Origin: Pterois miles
Taxonomy: Eukaryota; Chordata; Actinopteri; Perciformes; Scorpaenidae
NCBI GenBank assembly: GCA_947000775.1
Contig: CAMQGK010000130.1
Span: 7,005,001-7,069,000 of the forward strand
DNA length: 64,000 bases
Reading direction: 5' to 3'
The translations under genes and the position numbers were made by a program. This document shows positions 1 through 13,864 of the stretch, piece by piece; positions within the stretch are counted from its first letter, which is position 1, and the number at the start of each line of letters is the position of its first letter. Below the pieces are notes generated by a model. It had not been told where the DNA came from. It did not search any database and saw only the letters and a list, made by a program, of their open reading frames with translations.

Positions 1-470
1 GTCCCTACGCAAACATCCCTGAACGAACGCAAACGTCCCTACGCAAACATCCCTACGCAGACATCCCTACGCAAACATGCCTGAACGAACGCAAACATCC
101 CTGAACAAACACAAACATCCTTACGCAAAAATCCCTGAACGAACGCTTCCCTACGCAAACATCCCTACGCAAAAATCCCTACGCAAAAATCCCTTAACAT
201 ACGCAAACATCCCTACGCAAACATCCCTGAACGAACGCAAACTTCCCTACGCAAACATCCCTGAATGAACACTTCCCGACGCAAACATCACTGAACGAAC
301 GCAAACATCCCTACGCAAACATCCCTGAACGAACGCAAACATCCCTACACAAACATCCCTACGCAAACATCCCTACGCAAACATCCCTTAACGAACGCAA
401 ACATCCCTGAACGAACGCAAACATCCCTACACAAACATCCCTGAACGAACGCAAACATCCCTACGCAAAC

Positions 471-536
471 ATTAGTATTACAGCAATATTACATACTACA
501 TGAACACATTCTTGTTCAGTTAACACTGACAGCCCT
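471..536. repeat. Truncated array spacer block, copy 1
   Basis: The first 66 bp of the block that occurs in full at 3618. It starts ATTAGTATTACAGC and breaks off after CTGACAGCCCT, where the minisatellite resumes with CAAACATCCCT. CCCT at the breakpoint is shared with the minisatellite unit, which suggests a microhomology deletion. The same breakpoint recurs at 4770-4835. Confidence 0.9.
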
Positions 537-3500
537 CAAACATCCCTGAACGAACACAAACATTCCTACGCAAACATCCCTGAACGAATGCAAACATCCC
601 TACGCAAACATCCCTGAATGAATGCAAACATCCCTACGCAAACATCCCTGGACGAATGCAAACATCCCTACGCAAACGCAAACATCCCTACGCAAACATC
701 CCTGAACGAATGCAAACATCCCTACACAAACATCACTGAATGAACGCAAACATCCCTACGCAAACATCCCTACGCAGACATCCGTGAACGAACGCAAACA
801 TCCCTACGCAGACATCCCTACGCAAACATCCCTGAACGAACGCAAACATCCCTACGCAAACATCACTGAACGAACGCAAACATCCCTACGCAAACATCCC
901 TGAACGAACGCAGACATCCCTACGCAGACATCCCTGAACGAACGCAAACATCCCTACGCAAACATCCCTACGCAAAAATCCCTACGCAAACATCCCTGAA
1001 CGAATGCAAACATCCCTACGCAAACATCCCTGAATGAATGCAAACATCCCTATGCAAACATCCCTGAGTAAACGCCAACATCCCTACGCAAACATCCCTG
1101 AACGAACGCTTTCCTACGCAAACACCCCTACGCAAACATCACCGAACGAACGCAAACATCCCTACGCAAACATCCCTGAACGAACGCAAACGTCCCTACG
1201 CAAACATCCCTACGCAAACATCCCTGAACGAACGCAAACATCCCTACGCAAACATCCCTACGCAAACATCCCTGAACGAACGCAAACATCCCTACGCAAA
1301 CATCACTGAACGAACGCAAACATCCCTACGCAAACATCCCTGAACGAACGCAAACATCCCTACGCAAACCTCACTGAACGAACGCAAACATCCCTACGCA
1401 AACATCCCTACGCAGACATCCCTGAACGAACGCAAACATCTCTACGCAAACATCCCTACGCAAACATCCCTGAATGAACGCAGACATCCCTACGCAGACA
1501 TCCCTGAACGAACGCAAACATCCCAACGCAAACATCCCTGAATGAACGCAAACGTCCCTACGCAAACATCCCTGAACGAATGCAAACATCCCTACACAAA
1601 CATCACTGAACGAACGCAAACATCCCTACGCAACATCCCTGAACGAACGCAAACATCCCTACGCAAACATCCCTGAACAAACGCAAACATCCCTACGCAA
1701 ACATCACTGAACGAAAGCAAACATCCCTGAACGATTGCAAACGTCCCTACGCAGACATCCCTACGCAAACATCCCTGAACGAACACAAACGTCCCTACGC
1801 AGACATCCCTGAACGAACGCAAACATCTCTACGCAAACATCCCTACGCAAACATCCCTGAATGAACGCAAACATCCCTACGCAAACATCACTGAACGAAA
1901 GCAAACATCCCTACGCAAACATCCCTGAACGAACGCAAACATCCCTACGCAAACATCACTGAACGAAAGCAAACATCCCTACGCAACATCCCTGAACAAA
2001 CGCAAACATCCCTACGCAAACATCACTGAACGAAAGCAAACATCCCTGAACGAACGCAAACGTCCCTACGCAGACATCCCTACGCAAACATCCCTGAACG
2101 AACGCAAACATCCCTACGCAAACATCCCTGAACGAACACAAACGTCCCTACGCAAACATCCCTGAACGAATGCAAACATCCCTACACAAACATCACTGAA
2201 CGAACGCAAACATCCCTACGCAAACATCCCTGAACGAAAGCAAACATCCCTGAACGAACGCAAACGTCCCTACGGAAACGTCCCTACGCAGACATCCCTA
2301 CGCAAACATCCCTGAACGAACGCAAACATCCCTACGCAGACATCCCTGAACGAACGCAAACATCTCTACGCAAACATCCCTACGCAAACATCCCTGAATG
2401 AACGCAAACATCCCTACGCAGACATCCCTGAACGAACGCAAACATCCCTACGCAAACATCCCTACGCAAACATCCCTGAATGAACGCAAACGTCCCTACG
2501 CAAACATCCCTGAACGAATGCAAACATCCCTACACAAACATCACTGAACGAACGCAAACATCCCTACGCAACATCCCTGAACGAACGCAAACATCCCTAC
2601 GCAAACATCCCTGAACAAACGCAAACATCCCTACGCAAACATCACTGAACGAAAGCAAACATCCCTGAACGAACGCAAACGTCCCTACGCAGACATCCCT
2701 ACGCAAACATCCCTGAACGAACGCAAACATCCCTACGCAAACATCCCTACGCAAACATCCCTGAACGAACACAAACGTCCCTACGCAGACATCCCTGAAC
2801 GAACGCAAACATCTCTACGCAAACATCCCTACGCAAACATCCCTGAATGAACGCAAACATCCCTACGCAGACATCCCTGAACGAACGCAAACATCCCTAC
2901 GCAAACATCACTGAACGAAAGCAAACATCCCTACGCAACATCCCTGAACGAACGCAAACATCCCTACGCAAACATCACTGAACGAAAGCAAACATCCCTA
3001 CGCAACATCCCTGAACAAACGCAAACATCCCTACGCAAACATCACTGAACGAAAGCAAACATCCCTGAACGAACGCAAACGTCCCTACGCAGACATCCCT
3101 ACGCAAACATCCCTGAACGAACGCAAACATCCCTACGCAAACATCCCTACGCAAACATCCCTGAACGAACACAAACGTCCCTACGCAAACATCCCTGAAC
3201 GAATGCAAACATCCCTACACAAACATCACTGAACGAACGCAAACATCCCTACGCAACATCCCTGAACGAACGCAAACATCCCTACGCAAACATCACTGAA
3301 CGAAAGCAAACATCCCTGAACGAACGCAAACGTCCCTACGCAGACGTCTCTACGCAAACATCCCTGAACGAACGCAAACATCCCTGAACGAACACAAACG
3401 TCCCTACGCAAACATCCCTACGCAGACATCCCTACGCAAACATGCCTGAACAAACGCAAACATCCCTACGCAAACATCCCTAAACGAACGCAAACATCCC

Positions 3501-3617
3501 TACACAAACATCCCTGAACGAACGCAAACATCCCTACGCAAACATCCCTGAACGAACGCAAACATCCCTAAACAAACGCAAACATCCCTGAACGAACGCA
3601 AACATCCCTACGCAAAC

Positions 3618-4087
3618 ATTAGTATTACAGCAATATTACACACTACATAAACACATTCTTGTTCAGTTAACACTGACAGCCCTACCAAAGACTCAATGTA
3701 CAATAAATGACTCACCTGTCCAAGTCCTTGTTGAGGCGCTGGAATGATCACGGGTAGGCTGCTCCTCCTGGCACACCTGCTTACAGGTGCAACCCGACTC
3801 AGCCGCTTTTCACTGCAACAAGAACCGGCTCTCAGGCCGGCAAGACGCAAACTGGTTAATCCCGTTTTGTCTTTAAAGTCAAACGTAGTAAAATAATTAC
3901 TTGCACATACAAGAATAATGAGTAATGGCAATAAACATTACACCTGCGTTGTTTCTCATGTGGTAAATCCATAGTTTTAGATAAGAAAATGTATTGATGT
4001 ACTATAGTCTAATTTGTTTGATAGCATGTTATTGACACCAGGGTCAGTATACTTTACTTCCCGTAAACTTTCACCACCGCTTCACAC
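3618..4087. repeat. Array spacer block, full copy 1
   Basis: A block of about 470 bp with no minisatellite units, flanked by the array on both sides. Read on the minus strand it has an open frame of 107 codons (3608-3931), starting MPLLIILVCASNYF and ending inside the array. The same strand has a consensus splice donor, GACAG followed by GTGAGTC, near 3712. The remainder (3932-4087) is AT-rich. No protein family is recognised. It could be a captured piece of a cellular gene or another repeat trapped when the array formed. Confidence 0.9.
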
Positions 4088-4769
4088 GAACGAACGCAAA
4101 AATCCCTGAACGAACGCAAACATTCCTACGCAAACATCCCTGAACAAATGCAAACATCCCTACGCAAACATCCCTGGAGGAATGCAAACATCCCTAACGC
4201 AAACGCAAACATCCCTACGCAAACATCACTGAACGAATGCAAACATCCCTGAACGAACGCAAACATCCCGACGCAAACATCCCTGAACGAACCCAAACGT
4301 CCCTACGCAAACATCCCTGAATGAACGCAAACGTCCCTACGCAAACATCCCTACGCAAACATCCCTACGCAAACATGCCTGAACGAACGCAAACATCCCT
4401 ACGCAAACATCCCTGAACAAACACAAACATCCTTACGCAAACACCCCTACGCAAAAATCCCTGAACGAACGCCTTCCCTACGCAAACATCCCTACGCAAA
4501 AATCCCTACGCAAAAATCCCTTAACATACGCAAACATCCCTGAACGAACGCAAACATCCCTACGCAAACATCCCTGAATGAACACTTCCCGACGCAAACA
4601 TCACTGAACGAACGCAAACATCCCTACGCAAACATCCCTGAACGAACGCAAACATCCCTACACAAACATCCCTACGCAAACATCCCTTAACGAACGCAAA
4701 CATCCCTGAACGAACGCAAACATCCCTACACAAACATCCCTGAACGAACGCAAACATCCCTACGCAAAC

Positions 4770-4835
4770 ATTAGTATTACAGCAATATTACATACTACAT
4801 GAACACATTCTTGTTCAGTTAACACTGACAGCCCT
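4770..4835. repeat. Truncated array spacer block, copy 2
   Basis: Carries the same 66 bp and the same breakpoint as the block at 471-536, 4,299 bp downstream. The flanking array also matches: an unusual ACACTTCCCGACGC variant lies at about 269 and again at about 4,582. The two regions are therefore copies of one larger duplication. Confidence 0.9.
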
Positions 4836-7029
4836 CAAACATCCCTGAACGAACACAAACATTCCTACGCAAACATCCCTACGCAAACATCCCTGAACGA
4901 ATGCAAACATCCCTACGCAAACATCCCTGAATGAATGCAAACATCCCTACGCAAACATCCCTGGACGAATGCAAACATCCCTACGCAAACGCAAACATCC
5001 CTACGCAAACATCCCTGAACGAATGCAAACATCCCTACACAAACATCACTGAATGAACGCAAACATCCCTACGCAAACATCCCTACGCAGACATCCCTGA
5101 ACGAACGCAAACATCCCTACGCAGACATCCCTACGCAAACATCCCTGAACGAACGCAAACATCCCTACGCAAACATCACTGAACGAACGCAAACATCCCT
5201 ACGCAAAAATCCCTGAACGAACGCAGACATCCCTACGCAGACATCCCTGAACGAACGCAAACATCCCTACGCAAACATCCCTACGCAAAAATCCCTACGC
5301 AAACATCCTTGAACGAACGCAAACATCCCTGAACGAATGCAAACATCCCTACGCAAACATCCCTGAATGAATGCAAACATCCCTATGCAAACGCAAACAT
5401 CCCTAAATGCAAACATCCCTGAACAAACGCCAACATCCCTACGCAAACATCCCTGAACGAACGCTTTCCTACGCAAACACCCCTACGCAAACATCCCTAC
5501 GCAAACATCCCTACGCAAACATCCCTGAACGACCGCAAACGTCCCTACGCAAACATCCCTGAACGAACGCAAACGTCACTACGCAGACATCCCTACGCAA
5601 ACACCCCTGAACGAACGCAAACATCCCTACGCAAACATCCCTGAACGAACGCAAACATCCCTACGCAAACATCCCTACGCAAACATCACTGAACGAACGC
5701 AAACATCCCTACGCAAACATCCCTGAACGAACGCAAACATCCCTACGCAAACATCCCTACGCAAACCTCACTGAACGAACGCAAACATCCCTACGCAAAC
5801 ATCCCTGAATGAACGCAAACAACCCTACGCAAACATCCCTACGCAGACATCCCTGAACGAACGCAAACATCTCTACGCAAACATCCCTACGCAAACATCC
5901 CTACGCAAACATCCCTGAATGAACGCAAATATCCCTACGCAGACATCCCTGAACGAACGCAAACATCCCTACGCAAACATCCCTACGCAAACATCCCTAC
6001 GCAAACATCCCTGAATGAACGCAAACGTCCCTACGCAAACATCCCTGAACGAATGCAAACATCCCTACACAAACATCACTGAACGAACGCAAACATCCCT
6101 ACGCAACATCCCTGAACGAACGCAAACATCCCTACGCAAACATCCCTGAACAAACGCAAACATCCCTACGCAAACATCACTGAACGAAAGCAAACATCCC
6201 TGAACGAACGCAAACGTCCCTACGGAAACGTCCCTACGCAGACATCCCTACGCAAACATCCCTGAACGAACGCAAACATCCCTACGCAAACATCCCTACG
6301 CAAACATCCCTGAACGAACACAAACGTCCCTACGCAAACATCCCTACTCAGACATCCCTGAACGAACGCAAACATCTCTACGCAAACATCCCTACGCAAA
6401 CATCCCTACGCAAACATCCCTGAATGAACGCAAACATCCCTACGCAGACATCCCTGAACGAATGCAAACATCCCTACGCAAACATCCCTACGCAAACATC
6501 CCTGAATGAACGCAAACGTCCCTACGCAAACATCCCTGAACGAATCCAAACATCCCTACACAAACATCACTGAACGAACGCAAACATCCCTACGCAAACA
6601 TCCCTGAACAAACGCAAACATCCCTACGCAAACATCACTGAACGAAAGCAAACATCCCTGAACGAACGCAAACGTCCCTACGGAAACGTCCCTACGCAGA
6701 CATCCCTACGCAAACATCCCTGAACGAACGCAAACATCCCTACGCAAACATCCCTACGCAAACATCCCTGAACGAACACAAACGTCCCTACGCAAACATC
6801 CCTACGCAGACATCCCTACGCAAACATGCCTGAACAAACGCAAACATCCCTACGCAAACATCCCTAAACGAACGCAAACATCCCTACGCAAACATCCCTG
6901 AACGAACGCAAACATCCCTACGCAAACATCCCTGAACGAACGCAAACATCCCTACGCAAACATCCCTGAACAAACGCAAACATCCCTACGCAAACATCCC
7001 TGAACGAACGCAAACATCCATACGCAAAC

Positions 7030-7498
7030 ATTAGTATTACAGCAATATTACATACTACATAAACACATTCTTGTTCAGTTAACACTGACAGCCCTACCAA
7101 AGATTCAATGTACAATAAATGACTCACCTGTCCAAGTCCTTGTTGAGGCGCTGGAATGATCACGGGTAGGCTGCTCCTCCTGGCACACCTGCTTACAGGT
7201 GCAACCGACTCAGCCGCTTTTCACTGCAACGAGAACCGGCTCTCAGGCCGGCAAGACGCAAACTGGTTAATCCCGTTTTGTCTTTAAAGTCAAACGTAGT
7301 AAAATAATTACTTGCACATACAAGAATAATGAGTAATGGTAATAAACATTACACCTGCGTTGTTTCTCATTTGGTAAATCCATAGTTTTAGATAAGAAAA
7401 TGTATTGATGTACTATAGTCTAATTTGTTTGATAGCATGTTATTGACACCAGGGTCAGTATACTTTACTTCCCGTAAACTTTCACCACCGCTTCACAA
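7030..7498. repeat. Array spacer block, full copy 2
   Basis: Same block as at 3618. It has lost one C in a run (GCAACCGACT, where the other copies read GCAACCCGACT, near 7203). This breaks the 107-codon minus-strand frame that the other four full copies keep. Confidence 0.9.
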
Positions 7499-9668
7499 GA
7501 ACGAACGCAAAAATCCCTGAACGAACGCAAACATTCCTACGCAAACATCCCTGAACGAATGCAAACATCCCTACGCAAACATCCCTGGAGGAATGCAAAC
7601 ATCCCTACGCAAACGCAAACATCCCTACGCAAACATCACTGAACGAACGCAAACATCCCTGAACGAACGCAGACATCCCTACGCAGACATCCCTGAACGA
7701 GCGCAGACATCCCTACGCAAACATCCCTGAACAAACACAAACATCCCTGAATGAACACAAACATCCCTGAACGAACACAAACGTCCCTACGCAAACATCC
7801 CTGAACAAAGGCAAACATCCCTACGCAAACATCCCTACGCAAACATCCCTGAACGAACGCAAACGTCCCTACGCAAACATCCCTGAACGAACGCAAACAT
7901 CCCTACGCAAACATCCCTACGCCAACATGCCTGAACGAACGCAAACATCCCTACGCAAACATCCCTACGCAAACATCCCTGAACAAACGCAAACATCCCT
8001 ACGCAAACATCCCTATGCAAAAATCCCTACGCAAACATCCCTGAACGAACGCAAACGTCCCTAAGCAGACATCCCTACGCAAACATCCCTTAACGAACGC
8101 AAACATCCCTACGCAGACATCCCTACGCAAACATCCCTACGCAAACAAAACCGAACAAACGCAAACATCCCTACGCAAACAAAACCGAACAAACGCAAAC
8201 ATCCCTACGCAAACATCCCTGAACGAACGCAAACGTCCCTACGCAAACATCCCTACGCAGACATCCATGAACGAACGCAAACATCCCTACGCAAACATCC
8301 CTGAACAAACTCAAACATCCCTACGCAAACATCCCTACGCAAACATCCCTGAACGAACTCAAACGTCCCTACGCAAACATCCCTGAATGAACGCAAACGT
8401 CCCTACGCAAACATCCCTACACAAACATGCCTGAACGAACGCAAACATCCCTACGCAAACATCCCTGAACGAACGCAAACGTCCCTACGCAAACATCCCT
8501 TCGCAAACATGCCTGAACGAACGCAAACATCCCTACGCAAACATCCCTGAACAAACGAAAACATCCCTACGCAAACATCCCTGAACAAACGCAAACATCC
8601 CTACGCAAACATCCCTACGCAAACATCCCTACGCAAACATCCCTACGCAAACATCCCTATGCAAACATCGCTGAACGAACGCTTCCCTACGCAAACATCC
8701 CTACGCAAACATCACCGAACGAACGCAAACATCCCTACGCAAACATCCCTGAACGAACGCAAACATTCCTACGCAAACATCCCTACGCAAACATTCCTGA
8801 ACGAACGCAAACATCCCTACGCAAACATCCCTACGCAAACATCCATGAACGACCGCAAACGTCCCTACGCAAACATCCCTGAACGAACGCAAACGTCCCT
8901 ACGCAGACATCCCTACGCAAACATCCCTGAACGAACGCAAACGTCCCTACGCAAACATCCCGGAACGAACGCAAACTTCCCTACGCAAACATCCCTACGT
9001 AGACATCCCTACGCAAACATGCCTGAACGAACGCAAACATCCCTATGCAAACATCCCTGAACGAACGCAAACGTCCCTATGTAAACATCCCTGAACGAAC
9101 GCAAACATCCCTACGCAAACATCCCTAAGCAAACATCCCTGACCAAACGCAAACACCCCTACGCAAACATCCCTGAACGAACCCAAACGTCCCTATGCAA
9201 ACATCCCTGAACGAACGCAAACGTCCCTACGCAAACATCCCTACGCAGACATCCCTACGCAAACATGCCTGAACAAACACAAACATCCCTACGCAAACAT
9301 CCCTACGCAAAAATCCCTGAACGAACGCTTCCCTACGCAAACATCCCTGAACGAACGCAAACATCCCTACGCAAACATCCCTGAACGAACGCAAACATCC
9401 CTACGCAAACATCCCTGAATGAACACTTCCCTACGCAAACATAACTGAACGAACGCAAACATCCCTACGCAAACATCCCTGAACGAACGCAAACATCCCT
9501 ACACAAACATCCCTACGCAAACATCCCTACGCAAACATCCCTGAACGAACGCTTCCCTACGCAAACATCCCTACGCAAACATCCCTTAACGAACGCAAAC
9601 ATCCCTGAACGAACGCAAACATCCCTACGCAAACATCCCTGAACGAACGCAAACATCCCTACGCAAAC

Positions 9669-10138
9669 ATTAGTATTACAGCAATATTACATACTACATA
9701 AACACATTCTTGTTCAGTTAACACTGACAGCCCTACCAAAGATTCAATGTACAATAAATGACTCACCTCTCCAAGTCCTTGTTGAGGCGCTGGAATGATC
9801 ACGGGTAGGCTGCTCCTCCTGGCACACCTGCTTACAGGTGCAACCCGACTCAGCCGCTTTTCACTGCAACGAGAACCGGCTCTCAGGCCAGCAAGACGCA
9901 AACTGGTTAATCCCGTTTTGTCTTTAAAGTCAAACGTAGTAAAATAATTACTTGCACATACAAGAATAATGAGTAATGGCAATAAACATTACACCTGCGT
10001 TGTTTCTCATTTGGTAAATCCATAGTTTTAGATAAGAAAATGTATTGATGTACTATAGTCTAATTTGTTTGATAGCATGTTATTGACACCAGGGTCAGTA
10101 TACTTTACTTCCCGTAAACTTTCACCACCGCTTCACAC
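9669..10138. repeat. Array spacer block, full copy 3
   Basis: Same block as at 3618 with the 107-codon minus-strand frame intact (9659-9982). It differs by scattered point changes, for example GGCCAGC for GGCCGGC and CACCTCTCC for CACCTGTCC. It belongs with copies 1 and 2 by the GACTCACCT and TTTAAAGTC variants. Confidence 0.9.
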
Positions 10139-12322
10139 GAACGAACGCAAAAATCCCTGAACGAACGCAAACATTCGTACGCAAACATCCCTGAACGAAT
10201 GCAAACATCCCTACGCAAACATCCCTACGCAAACATCACTGAACGAACGCAAACATCCCTGAACGAACGCAGACATCCCTGAACGAGCGCAGACATCCCT
10301 ACGCAAACATCCCTGAACAAACACAAACATCCCTGAACGAACACAAACATCCCTGAACGAACACAAACGTCCCTACGCAAACATCCCTGAACAAAGGCAA
10401 ACATCCCTACGCAAACATCCCTACGCAAACATCCCTGAACGAACGCAAACGTCCCTACGCAAACATCCCTGAACGAACGCAAACATCCCTACGCAAACAT
10501 CCCTACGCCAACATGCCTGAACGAACGCAAACATCCCTACGCAAACATCCCTACGCAAACATCCCTGAACAAACGCAAACATCCCTACGCAAACATCCCT
10601 ATGTAAAAATCCCTACGCAAACATCCCTGAACGAACGCAAACGTCCCGATGCAGACATCCCTACGCAAACATCCCTTAACAAACGCAAACATCCCTACGC
10701 AGACATCTCTACGCAAACATCCCTACGCAAACAAAACCGAACGAACGCAAACATCACCACGCAAACATCCCTACGCAAACATCCCTGAACGAACGCAAAC
10801 GTCCCTACGCAAACATCCCTACGCAGACATCCATGAACGAACGCAAACATCCCTACGCAAACATCCCTGAACAAACTCAAACATCCCTATGCAAACATCC
10901 CTACGCAAACATCCCTGAACGAACTCAAACGTCCCTACGCAAACATGCCTGAATGAACGCAAACGTCCCTACGCAAACATCCCTACACAAACATGCCTGA
11001 ACGAACGCAAAGATCCCTACGCAAACATCCCTGAACGAACGCAAACGTCCCTACGCAAACATCCCTTCGCAAACATGCCTGAACGAACGCAAACATCCCT
11101 ACGCAAACATCCCTGAACAAACGCAAACATCCCTACGCAAACATCCCTGAACAAACGCAAACACCCCTACGCAAACATCCCTACGCAAACATCCCTATGC
11201 AAACATCCCTATGCAAACATCGCTGAACGAACGCTTCCCTACGCAAACATCCCTACGCAAACATCACCGAACGAACGCAAACATCCCTACGCAGACATCC
11301 CTACGCAAACATCCCTGAACGAACGCAAACATCCCTACGCAAACATCCCTGAACGAACGCAAACATCCCTACGCAAACATCCCTGAACGACCGCAAACGT
11401 CCCTACGCAAACATCCCTGAACGAACGCAAACGTCCCTACGCAGACATCCCTACGCAAACATCCCTGAACGAACGCAAACGTCCCTATGCAAACATCCCG
11501 GAACGAACGCAAACTTCCCTACGCAAACATCCCTACGTAGACATCCCTACGCAAACATGCCTGAACGAACGCAAACATCCCTATGCAAACATCCCTGAAC
11601 GAACGCAAACGTCCCTATGCAAACATCCCTGAACGAACGCAAACATCCCTACGCAAACATCCCTACGCAAACATCCCTAAGCAAACGTCCCTGACCAAAC
11701 GCAAACATCCCTACGCAAACATCCCTGAACGAACCCAAACGTCCCTACGCAAACATCCCTGAACGAACGCAAACGTCCCTACGCAAGCATCCCTACGCAG
11801 ACATCCCTACGCAAACATGCCTGAACGAACGCAAACATCCCTACGCAAACATCCCTGAACAAACACAAACATCCTTACGCAAAAATCCCTACGCAAAAAT
11901 CCCTGAACGAACGCTTCCCTACGCAAACATCCCTACGCAAAAATCCCTTAACATACGCAAACATCCCTGAACGAACGCAAACATCCCTACGCAAACATCC
12001 CTGAACGAACGCAAACATCCCTACGCAAACATCCCTACGCAAACATCCCTGAATGAACACTTCCCTACGCAAACATCACTGAACGAACGCAAACATCCCT
12101 ACGCAAACATCCCTGAACGAACGCAAACATCCCTACACAAACATCCCTACGCAAACATCCCTACGCAAACATCCCTGAACGAACGCTTCCCTACGCAAAC
12201 ATCCCTACGCAAACATCCCTTAACGAACGCAAACATCCCTGAACGAACGCAAACATCCCTGAACGAACGCAAACATCCCTACACAAACATCCCTGAACGA
12301 ACGCAAACATCCCTACGCAAAC

Positions 12323-12792
12323 ATTAGTATTACAGCAATATTACATACTACATAAACACATTCTTGTTCAGTTAACACTGACAGCCCTATTAAAGATTCA
12401 ATGTACAATAAATGAGTCACCTGTCCAAGTCCTTGTTGAGGCGCTGGAAGGATCACGGGTAGTCTGCTCCTCCTGGCACGCCCGCTTACAGGTGCAACCC
12501 GACTCAGCCGCTTTTCACTGCAACGAGAACCGGCTCTCAGGCCGGCAAGACGCAAACTGGTTAATCCCGTTTTGTCTTTCAAGTCAAACGTAGTAAAATA
12601 ATTACTTGCACATACAAGAATAATGAGTAATGGCAATAAACATTACACCTGCGTTGTTTCTCATTTGGTAAATCCATAGTTTTAGATAAGAAAATGTATT
12701 GATGTACTATAGTCTAATTTGTTTGATTGCATGTTATTGACACCAGGGTCAGTATACTTTACTTCCCGTAAACTTTCACCACCGCTTCACAC
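12323..12792. repeat. Array spacer block, full copy 4
   Basis: Same block, minus-strand frame open (12313-12636). It shares several variants with copy 5 and not with copies 1 to 3: GAGTCACCT, AAGGATCACGG, TTTCAAGTC and GATTGCATG. Copies 4 and 5 are therefore sister copies. The GAGTCACCT change also weakens the putative donor on the minus strand. Confidence 0.9.
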
Positions 12793-13395
12793 GAACGAAC
12801 GCAAACATCCCTGAACGAAAGCAAACATCCCTACGCAAACATCCCTGAATGAACGCAGACATCCCTACGCAGACATCCCTGAACGAGCGCAGACATCCCT
12901 ACGCAAACATCCGTGAACGAACGCAAACATCCCTACGCAAACATCCCTACGCAAAAATCCCTACACAAAAATCCCTGAACGAACGCTTCCCTACGCAAAC
13001 ATCCCTACGCAAACATCCCTTAACATACGCAAACATCCCTGAACGAACGCAAACATCCCTACGCAAACATCCCTAACGCAAACATCCCTGAACGAACGCA
13101 AACATCCCTGAACGAACGCAAACATCCCTACGCAAACATCCCTGAATGAACACTTCCCTACGCAAACATCACTGAACGAACGCAAACATCCCTACACAAA
13201 CATCCCTACGCAAACATCCCTACGCAAACATCCCTACGCAAACATCCCTGAACGAACGCTTCCCTACGCAAACATCCCTACGCAAACAGCCCTTAACGAA
13301 CGCAAACATCCCTGAACGAACGCAAACATCCCTGAACGAACGCAAACATCCCTACACAAACATCCCTGAACGAACGCAAACATCCCTACGCAAAC

Positions 13396-13864
13396 ATTAG
13401 TATTACAGCAATATTACATACTACATAAACACATTCTTGTTCAGTTAACACTGACAGCCCTACTAAAGATTCAATGTACAATAAATGAGTCACCTGTCCA
13501 AGTCCTTGTTGAGGCGCTGGAAGGATCACGGGTAGGCTGCTCCTCCTGGCACGCCTGCTTACAGGTGCAACCCGACTCAGCCGCTTTTCACTGCAACGAG
13601 AACCGGCTCTCGGGCCGGCAAGACGCAAACTGGTTAATCCCGTTTTGTCTTTCAAGTCAAACGTAGTAAAATAATTACTTGCACATACAAGAATAATGAG
13701 TAATGGCAATAAACATTACACCTGCGTTGTTTCTCATTTGGTAAATCCATAGTTTTAGATAAGAAAATGTATTGATGTACTATAGTCTAATTTGTTTGAT
13801 TGCATGTTATTGACACCAGGGTCAGTATACTTTACTTCCCGTAAACTTTCACCACCGCTTCACA
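13396..13864. repeat. Array spacer block, full copy 5
   Basis: Same block, minus-strand frame open (13386-13709), 1,073 bp after copy 4 and sharing its diagnostic variants. The 1.07-kb spacing is the shortest between any two full copies and probably reflects the most recent duplication in the array. Confidence 0.9.
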
